DNA of 64,000 nucleotides from CAYTBN01 sp964542165 (GTDB lineage: Bacteria; Myxococcota_A; UBA796; UBA9615; CAYRNR01), in the NCBI GenBank assembly GCA_964542165.1, contig CAZITQ010000011.1:1-64000 (forward strand). Reading direction: 5' to 3'. The position numbers and the translations under genes were made by a program. Positions 17,179-25,210 of this stretch are shown piece after piece. Every line of letters starts with the position of its first letter. The stretch's first letter is position 1. The notes under the pieces are model-generated. The model was not told the DNA's origin, did no database searches, and was given only the letters and a program-made list of their open reading frames with translations.

Positions 17179-18480
17179 GTGGCACAGGATCCGAGCGCAA
17201 CTCAGACCGAGAAACCTCCGGCCACCTCCGACGGGGGCGGAGAGGAGCGCGCCTACTCCGCGCCCGAGTCCTACCTCTACGAGCGCGCCATCGACGCGCT
17301 GATCGCCTTTCTGGCCCGCTACGTTCGCACGGCGCTGCTGCTCGCGCGCCGACCCAGCCGGGCGGTGGAACAGCTGCTGGAGGACCTGGACTCCCGACAC
17401 CCTCGACTGATGCGACCCCTGGGCTTCATGGCCCTGTCGTACCTCCTGCTGGTGTTCACCATGTGGAAGGCGCTGGAGATCGACATCGCCAGCGACGCCA
17501 TCGCTCCGGTGGAGCACTTCCTGGGCGGGTTCGGGGACGTGGACACCCTGCAGGCGCTGCTGGTCGCCCCCCTGCCCGGGGTGGTGGTGGTGGTGCTCGT
17601 CTCCGGAGCCCTGAGCCGGCGGGTACGCGCCGCCGACCGGAACGACCAGGGCCGGATCGCGGCCATGCTGCAGTACGCCGTCGGACTGGGGCTGTTCTCG
17701 TTGTGCTTGGTGATGGTCCTGCTGCGCGGCACCACCCGCTCCTTCGACTGGCTGGTGGCCATGGACGAGGCGGGCTGGCTCGGAGAGTCGGCGCCCAAGG
17801 ACGACGTGCTCCAGCTGGTGTTGATGGGCTACGCGGTGCTGATCCCGGTGATGATGGTGTTCCCGCTGTTCATCTCGGTGATGCCCGTGGCCCGGACGAT
17901 CCAGCGGATCCAGGTCCTCTCGGATCTGTCGTGGTTCCAGAAACTCCGCTTCACCCTGATGGGCCCGCTGATGATGGTCCTGACCATCGCGGCCCTCTGC
18001 GCGCTGGCCTGGCTCGGCGGGCAGTTGATGCCGCCTCCGCTGTCGATCAAGGTCCACGAGTCCCAGCTCGACCCCATGGGGGCGAGTGCGGTGTTCGCGG
18101 CCTCGGTCCAGGGCAACAGCCCGGTGGTGGTGGAGGCCTGGAGCGGCGTGTGGAAGGACACCTTCGACACCACGTTCCGCTGCAACCACCTGGACCCGGG
18201 TGGCACCCTGCTGGCGGACGAGATGCCGGCGCACGATCCGCCGGCGATGCCCACCCGGCCCTCGGTCGAGGTGCTGCTGGGGGAGGCGCGCCTGGAGGAT
18301 GACCAGCTGCTGATGCTCCCACAGAGCACGTCGTGGATGCGCCTCAGCGCCCTCGATCCCGGGGGCATGACGGGAACGGAGTTCGTGCTGACCTGGTGCT
18401 ACCGGGTCCACGGCGACGCGGCCGGCTGGCGCCCGGTCACGACCCAGCACTACTCGGGGAGCGTGGTGCCGTCGATCTAG
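17179..18480 (+). CDS. Polytopic membrane protein of unknown function
   Basis: 433 residues starting at GTG. There are five predicted membrane spans (for example LGFMALSYLLLVFTMW, LLVAPLPGVVVVVLV and LMGPLMMVLTIAALCALAW), then a C-terminal soluble region of about 150 residues. No family is recognised; the four-to-five-span core is loosely Yip1-like. It is the last gene of the uptake operon. Its stop TAG lies in CTAG, which on the other strand is the stop of the convergent TonB receptor gene, so the two genes overlap by four bases tail to tail. Confidence 0.6.
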   Translation: MAQDPSATQTEKPPATSDGGGEERAYSAPESYLYERAIDALIAFLARYVRTALLLARRPSRAVEQLLEDLDSRHPRLMRPLGFMALSYLLLVFTMWKALEIDIASDAIAPVEHFLGGFGDVDTLQALLVAPLPGVVVVVLVSGALSRRVRAADRNDQGRIAAMLQYAVGLGLFSLCLVMVLLRGTTRSFDWLVAMDEAGWLGESAPKDDVLQLVLMGYAVLIPVMMVFPLFISVMPVARTIQRIQVLSDLSWFQKLRFTLMGPLMMVLTIAALCALAWLGGQLMPPPLSIKVHESQLDPMGASAVFAASVQGNSPVVVEAWSGVWKDTFDTTFRCNHLDPGGTLLADEMPAHDPPAMPTRPSVEVLLGEARLEDDQLLMLPQSTSWMRLSALDPGGMTGTEFVLTWCYRVHGDAAGWRPVTTQHYSGSVVPSI

Positions 18481-20480
18481 ATTCTCGGGCGCGGAGCCGA
18501 CCCTGCAAATTCCACCCCACCGCTGATCCGGATCCCCGGTCGGGGGTACCCCACCTCCTCCTCGTAGAGGGTGTCGGTGAGGTTGCTGCCGCGGAGGTAG
18601 ACGGAGAAGCCCTTGCCCAGCGCCTGACGCAGGGAGGCGTCCAGCCTGAGATAGGCGGGTAGGGTGGCCATCTCGCCGGTGGCCTCCACGGCCACGTAGT
18701 GGCGGACGCCCACGGCGGTGAACACCAGGTCGACGCCCAGGCCGAAGGGGGCCCGGAAGTGGCCTCGCAGGCGGGCTCGGTGAGCGGGGCGGTATTCGAG
18801 GAAGTCGGAGCTGCGGTCCTCGCTGGTGTTGCGGGCGTGGAGCCCGTCGTAGCCGGCCTCCAGCTCCAGTGTCCGGTGGGGCCGGACGATCACCCGCACC
18901 TCGACGCCCGCGTGGCGGCTGCGGCTCACGTTGGTGTAGCTGCGGTTGCCGTCTTCGTCGTAGGTGCGCTCGATGAGGTCCTTCACGGGGGTGTAGTACC
19001 CCGACACGTCCAGCACCAGCTTGCGCTCGAAGGGGGACAGGGAGACGCCCGCGTCGACGGTCCAGGCGTGCTCGGGCCGCAGGTCGGGGTTGGGCACCAC
19101 GTGGCCGAACTGGGACGTGTACATCTCCTTGAGGGTGGGGAAGCGGCTGAGCCGGCCGCCGGAGACGCGAAGCGCCAGCTGGGGGGAGAGGCGCACAGCG
19201 GCGCCCAGGCGGGGATCCGCGGTGAAGACCGGCGAGCGATGCTCTGCCTCCTCGGCGTCCCGGGGCTGCCAGAGGTGCAGACCGCTGCCGAGCTCCAGGG
19301 TCAGGGGTCGTGCGGGCCGCAGGGTCGCCGAGGGGTCGAGGGTGGCCGTGTCGCCGTCGCGCCGTTGCCAGGGTTCGCCGATGTCCCCCCGGTCCCGGTG
19401 CTGATCGTGGCGGTAGGTCAGGGCCACGCCGATCAGGTTGTCCTTGCCCAGGTCGAACTCGGCCCGGCCCGATCCGCCTGCGGTGAGATCCCGGTAGGAG
19501 CTCGTCCAGGCCTCCCCGCCCTCCTGCGTGGAATAGGTGCCGTCGTCGTACGCGTCCAGGGTGTCTTCGCGGACGCGCACGAAGGTGGATCCCCGGATCG
19601 CGACCCGCGACGAGGGGTGGGTGTGGCCGTCCAGGACCAGCAGCTGGTCCCGCCACAGGTCCCAGCGCCACCAGCGCGGGCGGGGGTCGGCGATCTCCGG
19701 GGGCACGCCCCGGCGAACGTCACGGATCGTGCCCCGAAGCTGCAGGCCGTGCAGCTGGTCCCCGACGGCGAGGGCGGCGTGCAGGGTCTGATCCCGGCGG
19801 TCGCTGTTCTCCCGCTTGCCGCCGTCCTCGTTGGGCTGAGCCGGGAACGAACCGGGCAGGCGCTCGAAGGGACGGTTGCGGAGCTCCCAGGCCAGGCCCA
19901 CGCGCACCGGGCCGAGGCCCGCGCTGCCGGCGGCGAGGAACTCCAGATCGTGGAACGAGCCCCCACCTCCCCGCAGCCGAAAGGTGGGATCTTCGGTGGG
20001 TCCGGTGGTCTCGATCTCCACCGAGCCCCCCAGGGCGCTGCCCCCGAAGGCCGAGGTGCCCGCGCCCCGGGAGACGCGGATCGAGTCGATGGACGAGGCG
20101 GAGACCGAGGCCAGGTCCAGGCCGGCGTCGTAGGGATCCGACAGGGGGACCCCGTCCACCAGCACCTGCACCTGGCGGGTGCCGAATCCCCGTACCTGGA
20201 GCGAGGCGTCCCCGTGGGCGCCGGTCTCGACGGTGACCCCGGGGGCCAGGCGCAGGGCGTCGGCGGCGGTGCGGGCGCCGGCGGCCTCGATGTCCTCGGC
20301 GGTCACCTCGTCGACCGCAGCGGTGGGGGACTCCTCGAGCGGACGGGTGGCGATGATCTCGACCCGCTCCTCGGGGGCGTCGACGGTGGGCTCCTCGTCC
20401 GGGTCGTCCCCGGCGTGGGCGAGGTGGAGGAGAGCGGCGTTGGCGAGCAACACCACCCCCAGCAGGGTGAGCCGGCGCAT
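18477..20480 (-). CDS. TonB-dependent outer-membrane receptor (BtuB-like)
   Basis: 667 residues. A signal peptide (about 1-23, ending AHAG) is followed by a TonB-box-like VEIIATRPLEE. The plug domain (about 45-165) has APGVTVETGAHGDASLQVRG and VLVDGVPLSDPYDAG, and the rest is a 22-strand barrel. The last strand ends GGVEF, where receptors normally stop with an aromatic residue, but nine further residues follow before the stop. It imports a large ligand for the ABC system at 13391-16288. ATG 20480 gives the signal peptide. It is co-transcribed with the lipoprotein gene 14 bases upstream. Confidence 0.9.
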   Translation of the reverse strand: MRRLTLLGVVLLANAALLHLAHAGDDPDEEPTVDAPEERVEIIATRPLEESPTAAVDEVTAEDIEAAGARTAADALRLAPGVTVETGAHGDASLQVRGFGTRQVQVLVDGVPLSDPYDAGLDLASVSASSIDSIRVSRGAGTSAFGGSALGGSVEIETTGPTEDPTFRLRGGGGSFHDLEFLAAGSAGLGPVRVGLAWELRNRPFERLPGSFPAQPNEDGGKRENSDRRDQTLHAALAVGDQLHGLQLRGTIRDVRRGVPPEIADPRPRWWRWDLWRDQLLVLDGHTHPSSRVAIRGSTFVRVREDTLDAYDDGTYSTQEGGEAWTSSYRDLTAGGSGRAEFDLGKDNLIGVALTYRHDQHRDRGDIGEPWQRRDGDTATLDPSATLRPARPLTLELGSGLHLWQPRDAEEAEHRSPVFTADPRLGAAVRLSPQLALRVSGGRLSRFPTLKEMYTSQFGHVVPNPDLRPEHAWTVDAGVSLSPFERKLVLDVSGYYTPVKDLIERTYDEDGNRSYTNVSRSRHAGVEVRVIVRPHRTLELEAGYDGLHARNTSEDRSSDFLEYRPAHRARLRGHFRAPFGLGVDLVFTAVGVRHYVAVEATGEMATLPAYLRLDASLRQALGKGFSVYLRGSNLTDTLYEEEVGYPRPGIRISGGVEFAGSAPRPRI

Positions 20481-20494
20481 GGGTTGGCGGGGGC

Positions 20495-20920
20495 TCAGAT
20501 GGCGGTGAGTTCGATCGTGACCACGCCCTTGACGTGATCCGCCCCCTCCATGCCGAGCTCGTCGGCCCACTGGAGGTCGCCGTTCTCCTGGACCAGGGTC
20601 GCCTGGGACACCTGATCCCAGGTGTACCCGTCCTTGGCGTAGCCGTCGGAGGCGATGAATGCGCAGGTGTAGCCGTCCACGCCGGTCACCCCGGCGCCGT
20701 CCAGGACGGCCTCGACCGTCACCTGGAGCGCGCCGTCGAGTTCGGTGGCCTCCAGGTCGTACAGGTCCACCGGGGTCGACCCGCCGTCGACGTCCACGGC
20801 GATCTCGTAGCTGTCACCGCCGGCCGAGTCGTCGTCGTCGTCGCCTTCGGCCAGTCCGCCGCAGCCCCCGAGGAGCAACAGGGTGATCACGGTCCAGGTT
20901 CCGAACAGTTTGCGCTTCAT
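20495..20920 (-). CDS. Small lipoprotein with sulfite-oxidase-Moco-like fold pattern, TonB receptor partner
   Basis: 141 residues. The lipobox is LLLLGGC, followed by an Asp-rich stretch (EGDDDDDSAGGDS). The rest follows the sequence rhythm of the sulfite-oxidase molybdopterin-binding fold: VDLYDLEATE, VTVEAVLDGAGV, IASDGYAKDG, then HVKGVVTIEL. The Cys that binds molybdenum in true enzymes is not visible. Placed directly before the TonB receptor gene, it may be a surface or periplasmic ligand-binding partner; this is inference from weak similarity. ATG 20920 places the lipobox correctly. Confidence 0.6.
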   Translation of the reverse strand: MKRKLFGTWTVITLLLLGGCGGLAEGDDDDDSAGGDSYEIAVDVDGGSTPVDLYDLEATELDGALQVTVEAVLDGAGVTGVDGYTCAFIASDGYAKDGYTWDQVSQATLVQENGDLQWADELGMEGADHVKGVVTIELTAI

Positions 20921-20996
20921 GGGGATGTCCCTCCGGGGGTGCGGCATCGTGGATCACGCCACGTCGTCTACCCGCAGGCGATGCGGGAGCGGTCGG

Positions 20997-21024
20997 ATGT
21001 TAACGCCCGGGGATCGACTGTCAA
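20997..21024 (-). promoter_or_regulatory. Sigma-70-type promoter for the lipoprotein-TonB receptor operon
   Basis: On the minus strand, TTGACA (21024-21019) is followed after 16 bases by TAACAT (21002-20997). Transcription would start near 20990 and leave a leader of about 70 nt. The leader contains the hairpin CCCGCA/TGCGGG (20971-20987). The -35 overlaps the stop codon of the NTPase gene. Confidence 0.55.
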
Positions 21025-21599
21025 GGAGAAGGACGCGGCCCGAGCCAGCGGGTGATGGCGGCAACCAGGCCGTCCACCTCACGCCCGAGAACCGCCAGGG
21101 GGAACACGGCCTCGGCGGGGCCCACCTGCCGCTGGACGGACGGGAGGGCCACGTCGCGCACCGCCAGCACCCAGACCAGGGCGCGTTCGCCGCGCTCGCG
21201 GGGGGGGGTCAGCGCCGGCATGTGTCCCTCCCCACGGGCCTCGAGCTTGCCCAGCTCGTCCACGACCAGGAGGTCGGCGGTCCGGCGGGCCCTGCGGATG
21301 CGACCGCGGGCCCAGGTCCAGCCCCGTGCGTCGAACGCATAGCTCAGCTCGCCGGGCCCGACGACGACCTTCTTGCGGGCAAAGGGGAACCGCTGGCCGT
21401 CGGCCACGTCCAGCAGGTCGTAGCCGATCCGCTCGCCGCCCTCGTGGACCGCGGGTTGGAGCACGCCACCCACGCGCCAGCCCATCTTCTCGACCTTCAC
21501 CACGAAGGCCGCGAGGGCGCTGCTCTTGCCCGTCTCCCGCCCACCGGTCAGGGCGAACGTGCAGGGGCGCTGCGGGGCCGTGAAGGAACGGATCGACAT
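21021..21599 (-). CDS. THEP1-type nucleoside-triphosphatase (NTPase_1 family)
   Basis: 192 residues, about the normal family length (175-195). The P-loop is LTGGRETGKSS near the N terminus, and the Walker B region is LLVVDELGKLEARG, matching the family's DEIGKME pattern. This family hydrolyses NTPs in vitro and its biological role is unclear. ATG 21599 places the P-loop at the expected position; the longer upstream open frame is antisense to the hexosaminidase gene and is not coding. It reads toward the TonB operon, and the operon's promoter overlaps its 3' end. Confidence 0.8.
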   Translation of the reverse strand: MSIRSFTAPQRPCTFALTGGRETGKSSALAAFVVKVEKMGWRVGGVLQPAVHEGGERIGYDLLDVADGQRFPFARKKVVVGPGELSYAFDARGWTWARGRIRRARRTADLLVVDELGKLEARGEGHMPALTPPRERGERALVWVLAVRDVALPSVQRQVGPAEAVFPLAVLGREVDGLVAAITRWLGPRPSP

Positions 21600-21605
21600 C
21601 GGTCC

Positions 21606-21615
21606 AAGATACCCT
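21606..21615. promoter_or_regulatory. Overlapping divergent -10 boxes between NTPase and GH20 genes
   Basis: The two start codons are only 24 bases apart. Minus-strand TATCTT (21611-21606) ends 6 bases before ATG 21599. Plus-strand TACCCT (21610-21615) ends 8 bases before ATG 21624. Each would place initiation at or within two bases of its start codon, giving leaderless mRNAs, and the boxes share two bases. Confidence 0.4.
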
Positions 21616-21623
21616 AGGGGATC

Positions 21624-23114
21624 ATGACCGTCGCCCACGCAGCCCCCCCGGAAGCCCCCAGCCTGATCCCTCGTCCGGCGTCCCTGAAATCGGGGCGTGG
21701 GGAGTGGCGTCTGACTGCCCAGAGCCGCATCGCGGTGACCCCGGGCCTCGAGGGCGAGGGCGAGGCGCTCGCGCGGGTGCTCCGTCGGCCCACGGGATTC
21801 CCCCTCGCGGTCGTCGCGGGCGAGGGGACGGCGGGGGACGTCGGCTTGAGCCTGGGGCAGCACCCGGCGCTGGGGGAGGAGGGGTACCTCCTGGACGTGA
21901 ATCCACGCGGGGCACGGATCGAGGCCGCCACGAGGGCGGGGGTGTTCTACGGGTGTCAGACCCTGCGCCAGCTTTTCCCCCCGGCGGTGGAGGGCGCCGG
22001 ACGGATCGATGGGGTGGACTGGGTCCTGCCGGCCGTCTCGGTCGAGGACCGTCCGCGCTTCCCCTGGCGGGGCATGATGCTGGACGTGGCCCGTCACTTC
22101 TTCCCCGTCGGGGACGTGAAGCGCTGGATCGATCTCGCCGCCCACCACAAGCTCAACCGCTTCCACCTCCACCTGACCGACGACCAGGGATGGCGGATCG
22201 AGATCCCGTCCTGGCCCGACCTGGCGCGGGTGGGCGGCGCCAACGAGGTGGGCGGGGGCCCGGGTGGGTACTACGGTACGGCCGACTTCCGGGCGATCGT
22301 CGAGTACGCAGCGGACCGCCACGTCACCGTCGTGCCCGAGATCGACATGCCCGGGCACTGCAACGCCGCCCAGGCCGCCTACGGGCTCCTCAACGAGGAC
22401 GGGAAGCCCAGGGCCCCGTACACCGGCACCCGGGTCGGGTTCAGCTCGCTGTGGATCGACGGGGCGATCACCCAGCGCTTGGTCGAGGAGGTGCTCGGAG
22501 AGCTCGCGGACCTGACCCCGGGACCCTACCTCCATGTGGGCGGCGACGAGGCCTTCGCCACCGATCCCGGGGACTACGCGCGCTTCGTCGTGCGGACCCA
22601 GGAGGTGGTCGCCTCGCTGGGCAAGACGATGATCGGCTGGGAGGAGATCGGTCGCGCACCCCTCCGCGCACCCGCGATCTGCCAGTTCTGGCGCGACGCC
22701 TCCCTGGCCCGGTCCGCGGTCGAGCGGGGCGCGCTGATCGTCTGCTCGCCCTCGAAACACGCCTACCTGGACATGGGCTACGCCCCCGACTCGGCGGTGG
22801 GCACCCTGTGGGCCGGCCCCATCGACGTGGAGCAGGCCTACCGCTGGGATCCCACGGACTTCGGGTTCGCCGAAGCCGCCCTCCTCGGGGTCGAAGCGCC
22901 GCTGTGGACCGAGACCGCCGCGACCTTCGAACAGGCGGCCCACCTGGCCTTCCCCCGCCTCCCCGGCCACGCGGAGATCGCCTGGTCACCGGCCGGCGGG
23001 CGCTCGTGGGACGAGTACCGGGGGCGCCTGGCCCGCCACGGGGAGCGGATGGAGCGTTGGGGGGTCGACTTCTTCCGGGCTCCCGGGGTGGAATGGTGCC
23101 CGGCCTCCCCATAG
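21624..23114 (+). CDS. GH20 beta-N-acetylhexosaminidase
   Basis: 496 residues. The N-terminal GH20b domain (about 10-140) is followed by the catalytic TIM barrel: WRGMMLDVARHFFP, NRFHLHLTDDQGWRIEI, VPEIDMPGHCNAA and LHVGGDEAF with the catalytic pair Asp308-Glu309. It removes terminal GlcNAc or GalNAc from chitin oligomers, peptidoglycan or glycoproteins by substrate-assisted catalysis. There is no evident signal peptide from ATG 21624, so it may be cytosolic or the true start may differ. It is divergent from the NTPase gene and shares a glycan-degrading theme with the GH92 lipoprotein. Confidence 0.92.
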   Translation: MTVAHAAPPEAPSLIPRPASLKSGRGEWRLTAQSRIAVTPGLEGEGEALARVLRRPTGFPLAVVAGEGTAGDVGLSLGQHPALGEEGYLLDVNPRGARIEAATRAGVFYGCQTLRQLFPPAVEGAGRIDGVDWVLPAVSVEDRPRFPWRGMMLDVARHFFPVGDVKRWIDLAAHHKLNRFHLHLTDDQGWRIEIPSWPDLARVGGANEVGGGPGGYYGTADFRAIVEYAADRHVTVVPEIDMPGHCNAAQAAYGLLNEDGKPRAPYTGTRVGFSSLWIDGAITQRLVEEVLGELADLTPGPYLHVGGDEAFATDPGDYARFVVRTQEVVASLGKTMIGWEEIGRAPLRAPAICQFWRDASLARSAVERGALIVCSPSKHAYLDMGYAPDSAVGTLWAGPIDVEQAYRWDPTDFGFAEAALLGVEAPLWTETAATFEQAAHLAFPRLPGHAEIAWSPAGGRSWDEYRGRLARHGERMERWGVDFFRAPGVEWCPASP

Positions 23115-23143
23115 CTCGGCTCCCCGGAGCGGAGAGGAACGCG

Positions 23144-24187
23144 ATGCGACGTGTGATCTGGATGCTGACCGCCACCCTGCTGGTCTCGTGCGGGCCGAAC
23201 GAACACGACGACGCCCACGGAGACGACGACGACGCCACCGGCGACTGCGAGGTGGAGGTGCTCGGGACCGTCCCGGCCAACGACGCCATGGACGCCTATC
23301 ACCGCGCGGCGGTGGAGTTCGTCCTGTCCGCCGCGGACGCGACGGCCACGGCTGTGCTGGCGGATGGCGAGGGCAATCCGGTCCAGGGCACGTCGGAGAT
23401 CGACGGGATCGGGACCGTGCTCCGCTTTTTCCCCGACGAACCCCTGGCCCCGAGCTCGCCTTACGCAGCCACGGCGACCACCTGCGACGGCCTCCGGACC
23501 CACGAGATCATCTTCACCACCAGCGAGCTGGGCGGCCCGATGGACTGCAACCCGACGGCCGGTGTGTACGCCCTCGACCTGGACAACGCGCGCTTCCTCC
23601 AGCCCGTGGGGATCGGCGAGGTGCTCCAGGAGATGTTGAGCCGCGAGGTGCTCATGATGTTCTCGAGCGACACACCTCCGATGCTCTCGCCCATGTGGGG
23701 GATGACCGTGGAGGACTCCAAGGACCAGGACTTCTGCACTCCGACCCTCGACTTCCCCGACGTGGATTTCGCCGAACCGCCGTACTTCGAGATGGGACCG
23801 GCGGACGCGGTCCTGGGGGCCGGTGCGGGCTCCGTGCCGGTCGCGGGCCTGGAGTTCACGGGCACCTTCTCGCCGGAGTGCAGCTACATCGGCGGCGGCG
23901 CAATCGCTGGCGAGGTGGACCTCCGGGAACTCAAGGAGGCCTTGCCGGGGCTGTTCGACGCGCAGACCGTGGACGACCTGGCCGGGTTGCTGGTGGGATT
24001 CGGGATATCCACGGTTCCTTGCCCGGACGCGGAGGCGTACTGCATCGACGTCCTGGCTGACCAGATCCAGGCCACCTTGGCCGGCACGCCCCTCGAGTGT
24101 GTCCCGGCGGAGAACTGCCACCCGAACTGCCCGGACAGCGATTCCAACCCCGAGTGCGACGTCGACGACTACCCCACGTGTGAGTAG
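23144..24187 (+). CDS. Lipoprotein with Asp-rich tether and Ig-like (Big_5) domain
   Basis: 347 residues. The lipobox is TATLLVSC; HDDAHGDDDDATGD follows within ten residues. Residues about 35-120 resemble a bacterial Ig-like Big_5 domain (LGTVPANDAM, EFVLSAADATATAV, LRFFPDEPLAPSSPYAA). The remainder has several Cys and a C-terminal Cys-rich tail (CVPAENCHPNCPDSD), likely disulfide-bonded outside the cell. No enzyme motif is seen. It follows GH20 by 29 bases on the same strand, with GGAGAGG upstream of ATG 23144, and is probably co-transcribed. Confidence 0.7.
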   Translation: MRRVIWMLTATLLVSCGPNEHDDAHGDDDDATGDCEVEVLGTVPANDAMDAYHRAAVEFVLSAADATATAVLADGEGNPVQGTSEIDGIGTVLRFFPDEPLAPSSPYAATATTCDGLRTHEIIFTTSELGGPMDCNPTAGVYALDLDNARFLQPVGIGEVLQEMLSREVLMMFSSDTPPMLSPMWGMTVEDSKDQDFCTPTLDFPDVDFAEPPYFEMGPADAVLGAGAGSVPVAGLEFTGTFSPECSYIGGGAIAGEVDLRELKEALPGLFDAQTVDDLAGLLVGFGISTVPCPDAEAYCIDVLADQIQATLAGTPLECVPAENCHPNCPDSDSNPECDVDDYPTCE

Positions 24188-24223
24188 GGCGGCCCGATTC
24201 GCCGGGCAGAGGAGGCGTCAGGC

Positions 24224-24826
24224 ATGGGACCCAGGAAGTGCGGCTGGTGCGGCACGGTGGTCCACGAGGACCGCACGAACTGCGTGAACTGCGGGGGTCC
24301 CCTCCCCCTGCCGCTGGCCTTCGAGGTGGGCGAGGTCCCGCCACGGGCACCGCGGGATCTGCCAGCCAAGTTCAAGCGCAACAAGCTGTTCCTCAAGAAC
24401 TTCGGCTTCATCTTCGGCTCGATCTTCGGGGGCGTCGGCTGCCTGATCGTCGTGGTGTTCGGGGTGCTGATGTTCGTGGTCCCGCCCATCGGCTTCGGGG
24501 CCTGCCTGGGCGCCCTGTTCGCCGGCATCGGCCTCCCGATCGCCGGGATCGGCATCCGCAACGCCCTGCGGACGATGGACGTGCTGCGAGGCGGCACCCA
24601 TGTCGAGGGCACGGTGGTGCGGGTCGGCGACGACACCTCGGTCTCCTACAACGGCCGCCACCCCTGGATGGTGGAGTACACCTTCTCGGTCGACGGCGGT
24701 CTCGAGGGCGGCTCGGTCTCCTCCTTCGACCCGGTCATGTCCCATGTGGAACCCGGCCACAAGCTGTGGGTGGTCTACCGGCCCGACGATCCGGACCAGA
24801 ACTCCGTCTGGCCGCCGGTGAGCTGA
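24224..24826 (+). CDS. Zinc-ribbon plus DUF3592-like membrane protein
   Basis: 200 residues. An N-terminal zinc ribbon (CGWCG...CVNCG, residues 6-26) is followed by two adjacent membrane spans (about 66-90 and 95-115). A C-terminal DUF3592-like domain (about 118-200) has VEGTVVRVGDD, VEYTFSVDG and VWVVYRPDDP-like strands. The function is unknown; DUF3592 proteins are small membrane proteins. GGAGGCG precedes ATG 24224. A repeat-rich non-coding stretch follows. Confidence 0.7.
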   Translation: MGPRKCGWCGTVVHEDRTNCVNCGGPLPLPLAFEVGEVPPRAPRDLPAKFKRNKLFLKNFGFIFGSIFGGVGCLIVVVFGVLMFVVPPIGFGACLGALFAGIGLPIAGIGIRNALRTMDVLRGGTHVEGTVVRVGDDTSVSYNGRHPWMVEYTFSVDGGLEGGSVSSFDPVMSHVEPGHKLWVVYRPDDPDQNSVWPPVS

Positions 24827-24901
24827 GCCCCTCGATCTCGGCCAGCTTCCCGGTTCTTCGGAAACCGAAACCGGGGATCAAAACCTGGGGTCAAAAAACC
24901 T

Positions 24902-24987
24902 GGGGTCATGTATTGCATATTGCATGTTTCCGCGAACCACGATCGGGGACCTAGAACCGGGGGTCATGTATTGCATATTGCATGTTT
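24902..24987 (+). repeat. 28-bp dispersed repeat, two direct copies
   Basis: Copies at 24902-24929 and 24960-24987, 58 bases apart. Each begins GGGGTCATG and contains two adjacent ATTGCAT heptamers. The identity extends about 23 bases further right in both copies (to 24952 and 25010). Three inverted copies lie at 25023, 26487 and 26545. The pattern resembles REP elements left by IS200-like/RAYT transposases, but no transposase is present. Confidence 0.8.
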
Positions 24988-25022
24988 CCGCGAACCACGA
25001 TCGGGGACCTGTTGCCCGATCA

Positions 25023-25050
25023 AAACATGCAATATGCAATACATGACCCC
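25023..25050 (-). repeat. 28-bp dispersed repeat, inverted copy
   Basis: Perfect reverse complement of the 28-bp repeat at 24960-24987, making a 36-base-spaced inverted pair that could form a long hairpin. Confidence 0.8.
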
Positions 25051-25149
25051 AGCTTTGCAGCTTCTGACCCCAGCTTCCTGACCCCGACTTCTCGCGGGCT
25101 CGACGCGATTGGCTGGAAGGGGACCTTGGGATCAACGGCCGACGTCAAC

Positions 25150-25166
25150 TGATCCATTTTGGATCA
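25150..25166. promoter_or_regulatory. Palindrome upstream of the sigma-54 promoter, candidate activator site
   Basis: Perfect 7-bp inverted repeat TGATCCA/TGGATCA with spacer TTT, centred about 64 bases before the predicted transcription start. Sigma-54 promoters need an enhancer-bound activator; this is the only palindrome nearby. It is closer than most enhancer sites (80-150 bases). Confidence 0.5.
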
Positions 25167-25195
25167 CTCGCGAGCCCAAAACCCCCGCCTTTGGC

Positions 25196-25210
25196 TGGCA
25201 CCCGTCTTGC
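25196..25210 (+). promoter_or_regulatory. Sigma-54 (RpoN) promoter of the SPFH gene
   Basis: CTGGCAC-C-CGTC-TTGCTA matches the consensus YTGGCACG-N4-TTGCW except for one base. The GG (25197-25198) and GC (25209-25210) are separated by exactly 10 bases. The start codon is 37 bases downstream, with a GGAGGGAGG ribosome site between. Confidence 0.85.

Noticed and set aside
21600..22970. Long minus-strand frame fused upstream of the NTPase
   Set aside because: It is antisense to the GH20 catalytic domain and has no homologous features; the P-loop protein begins at 21599.
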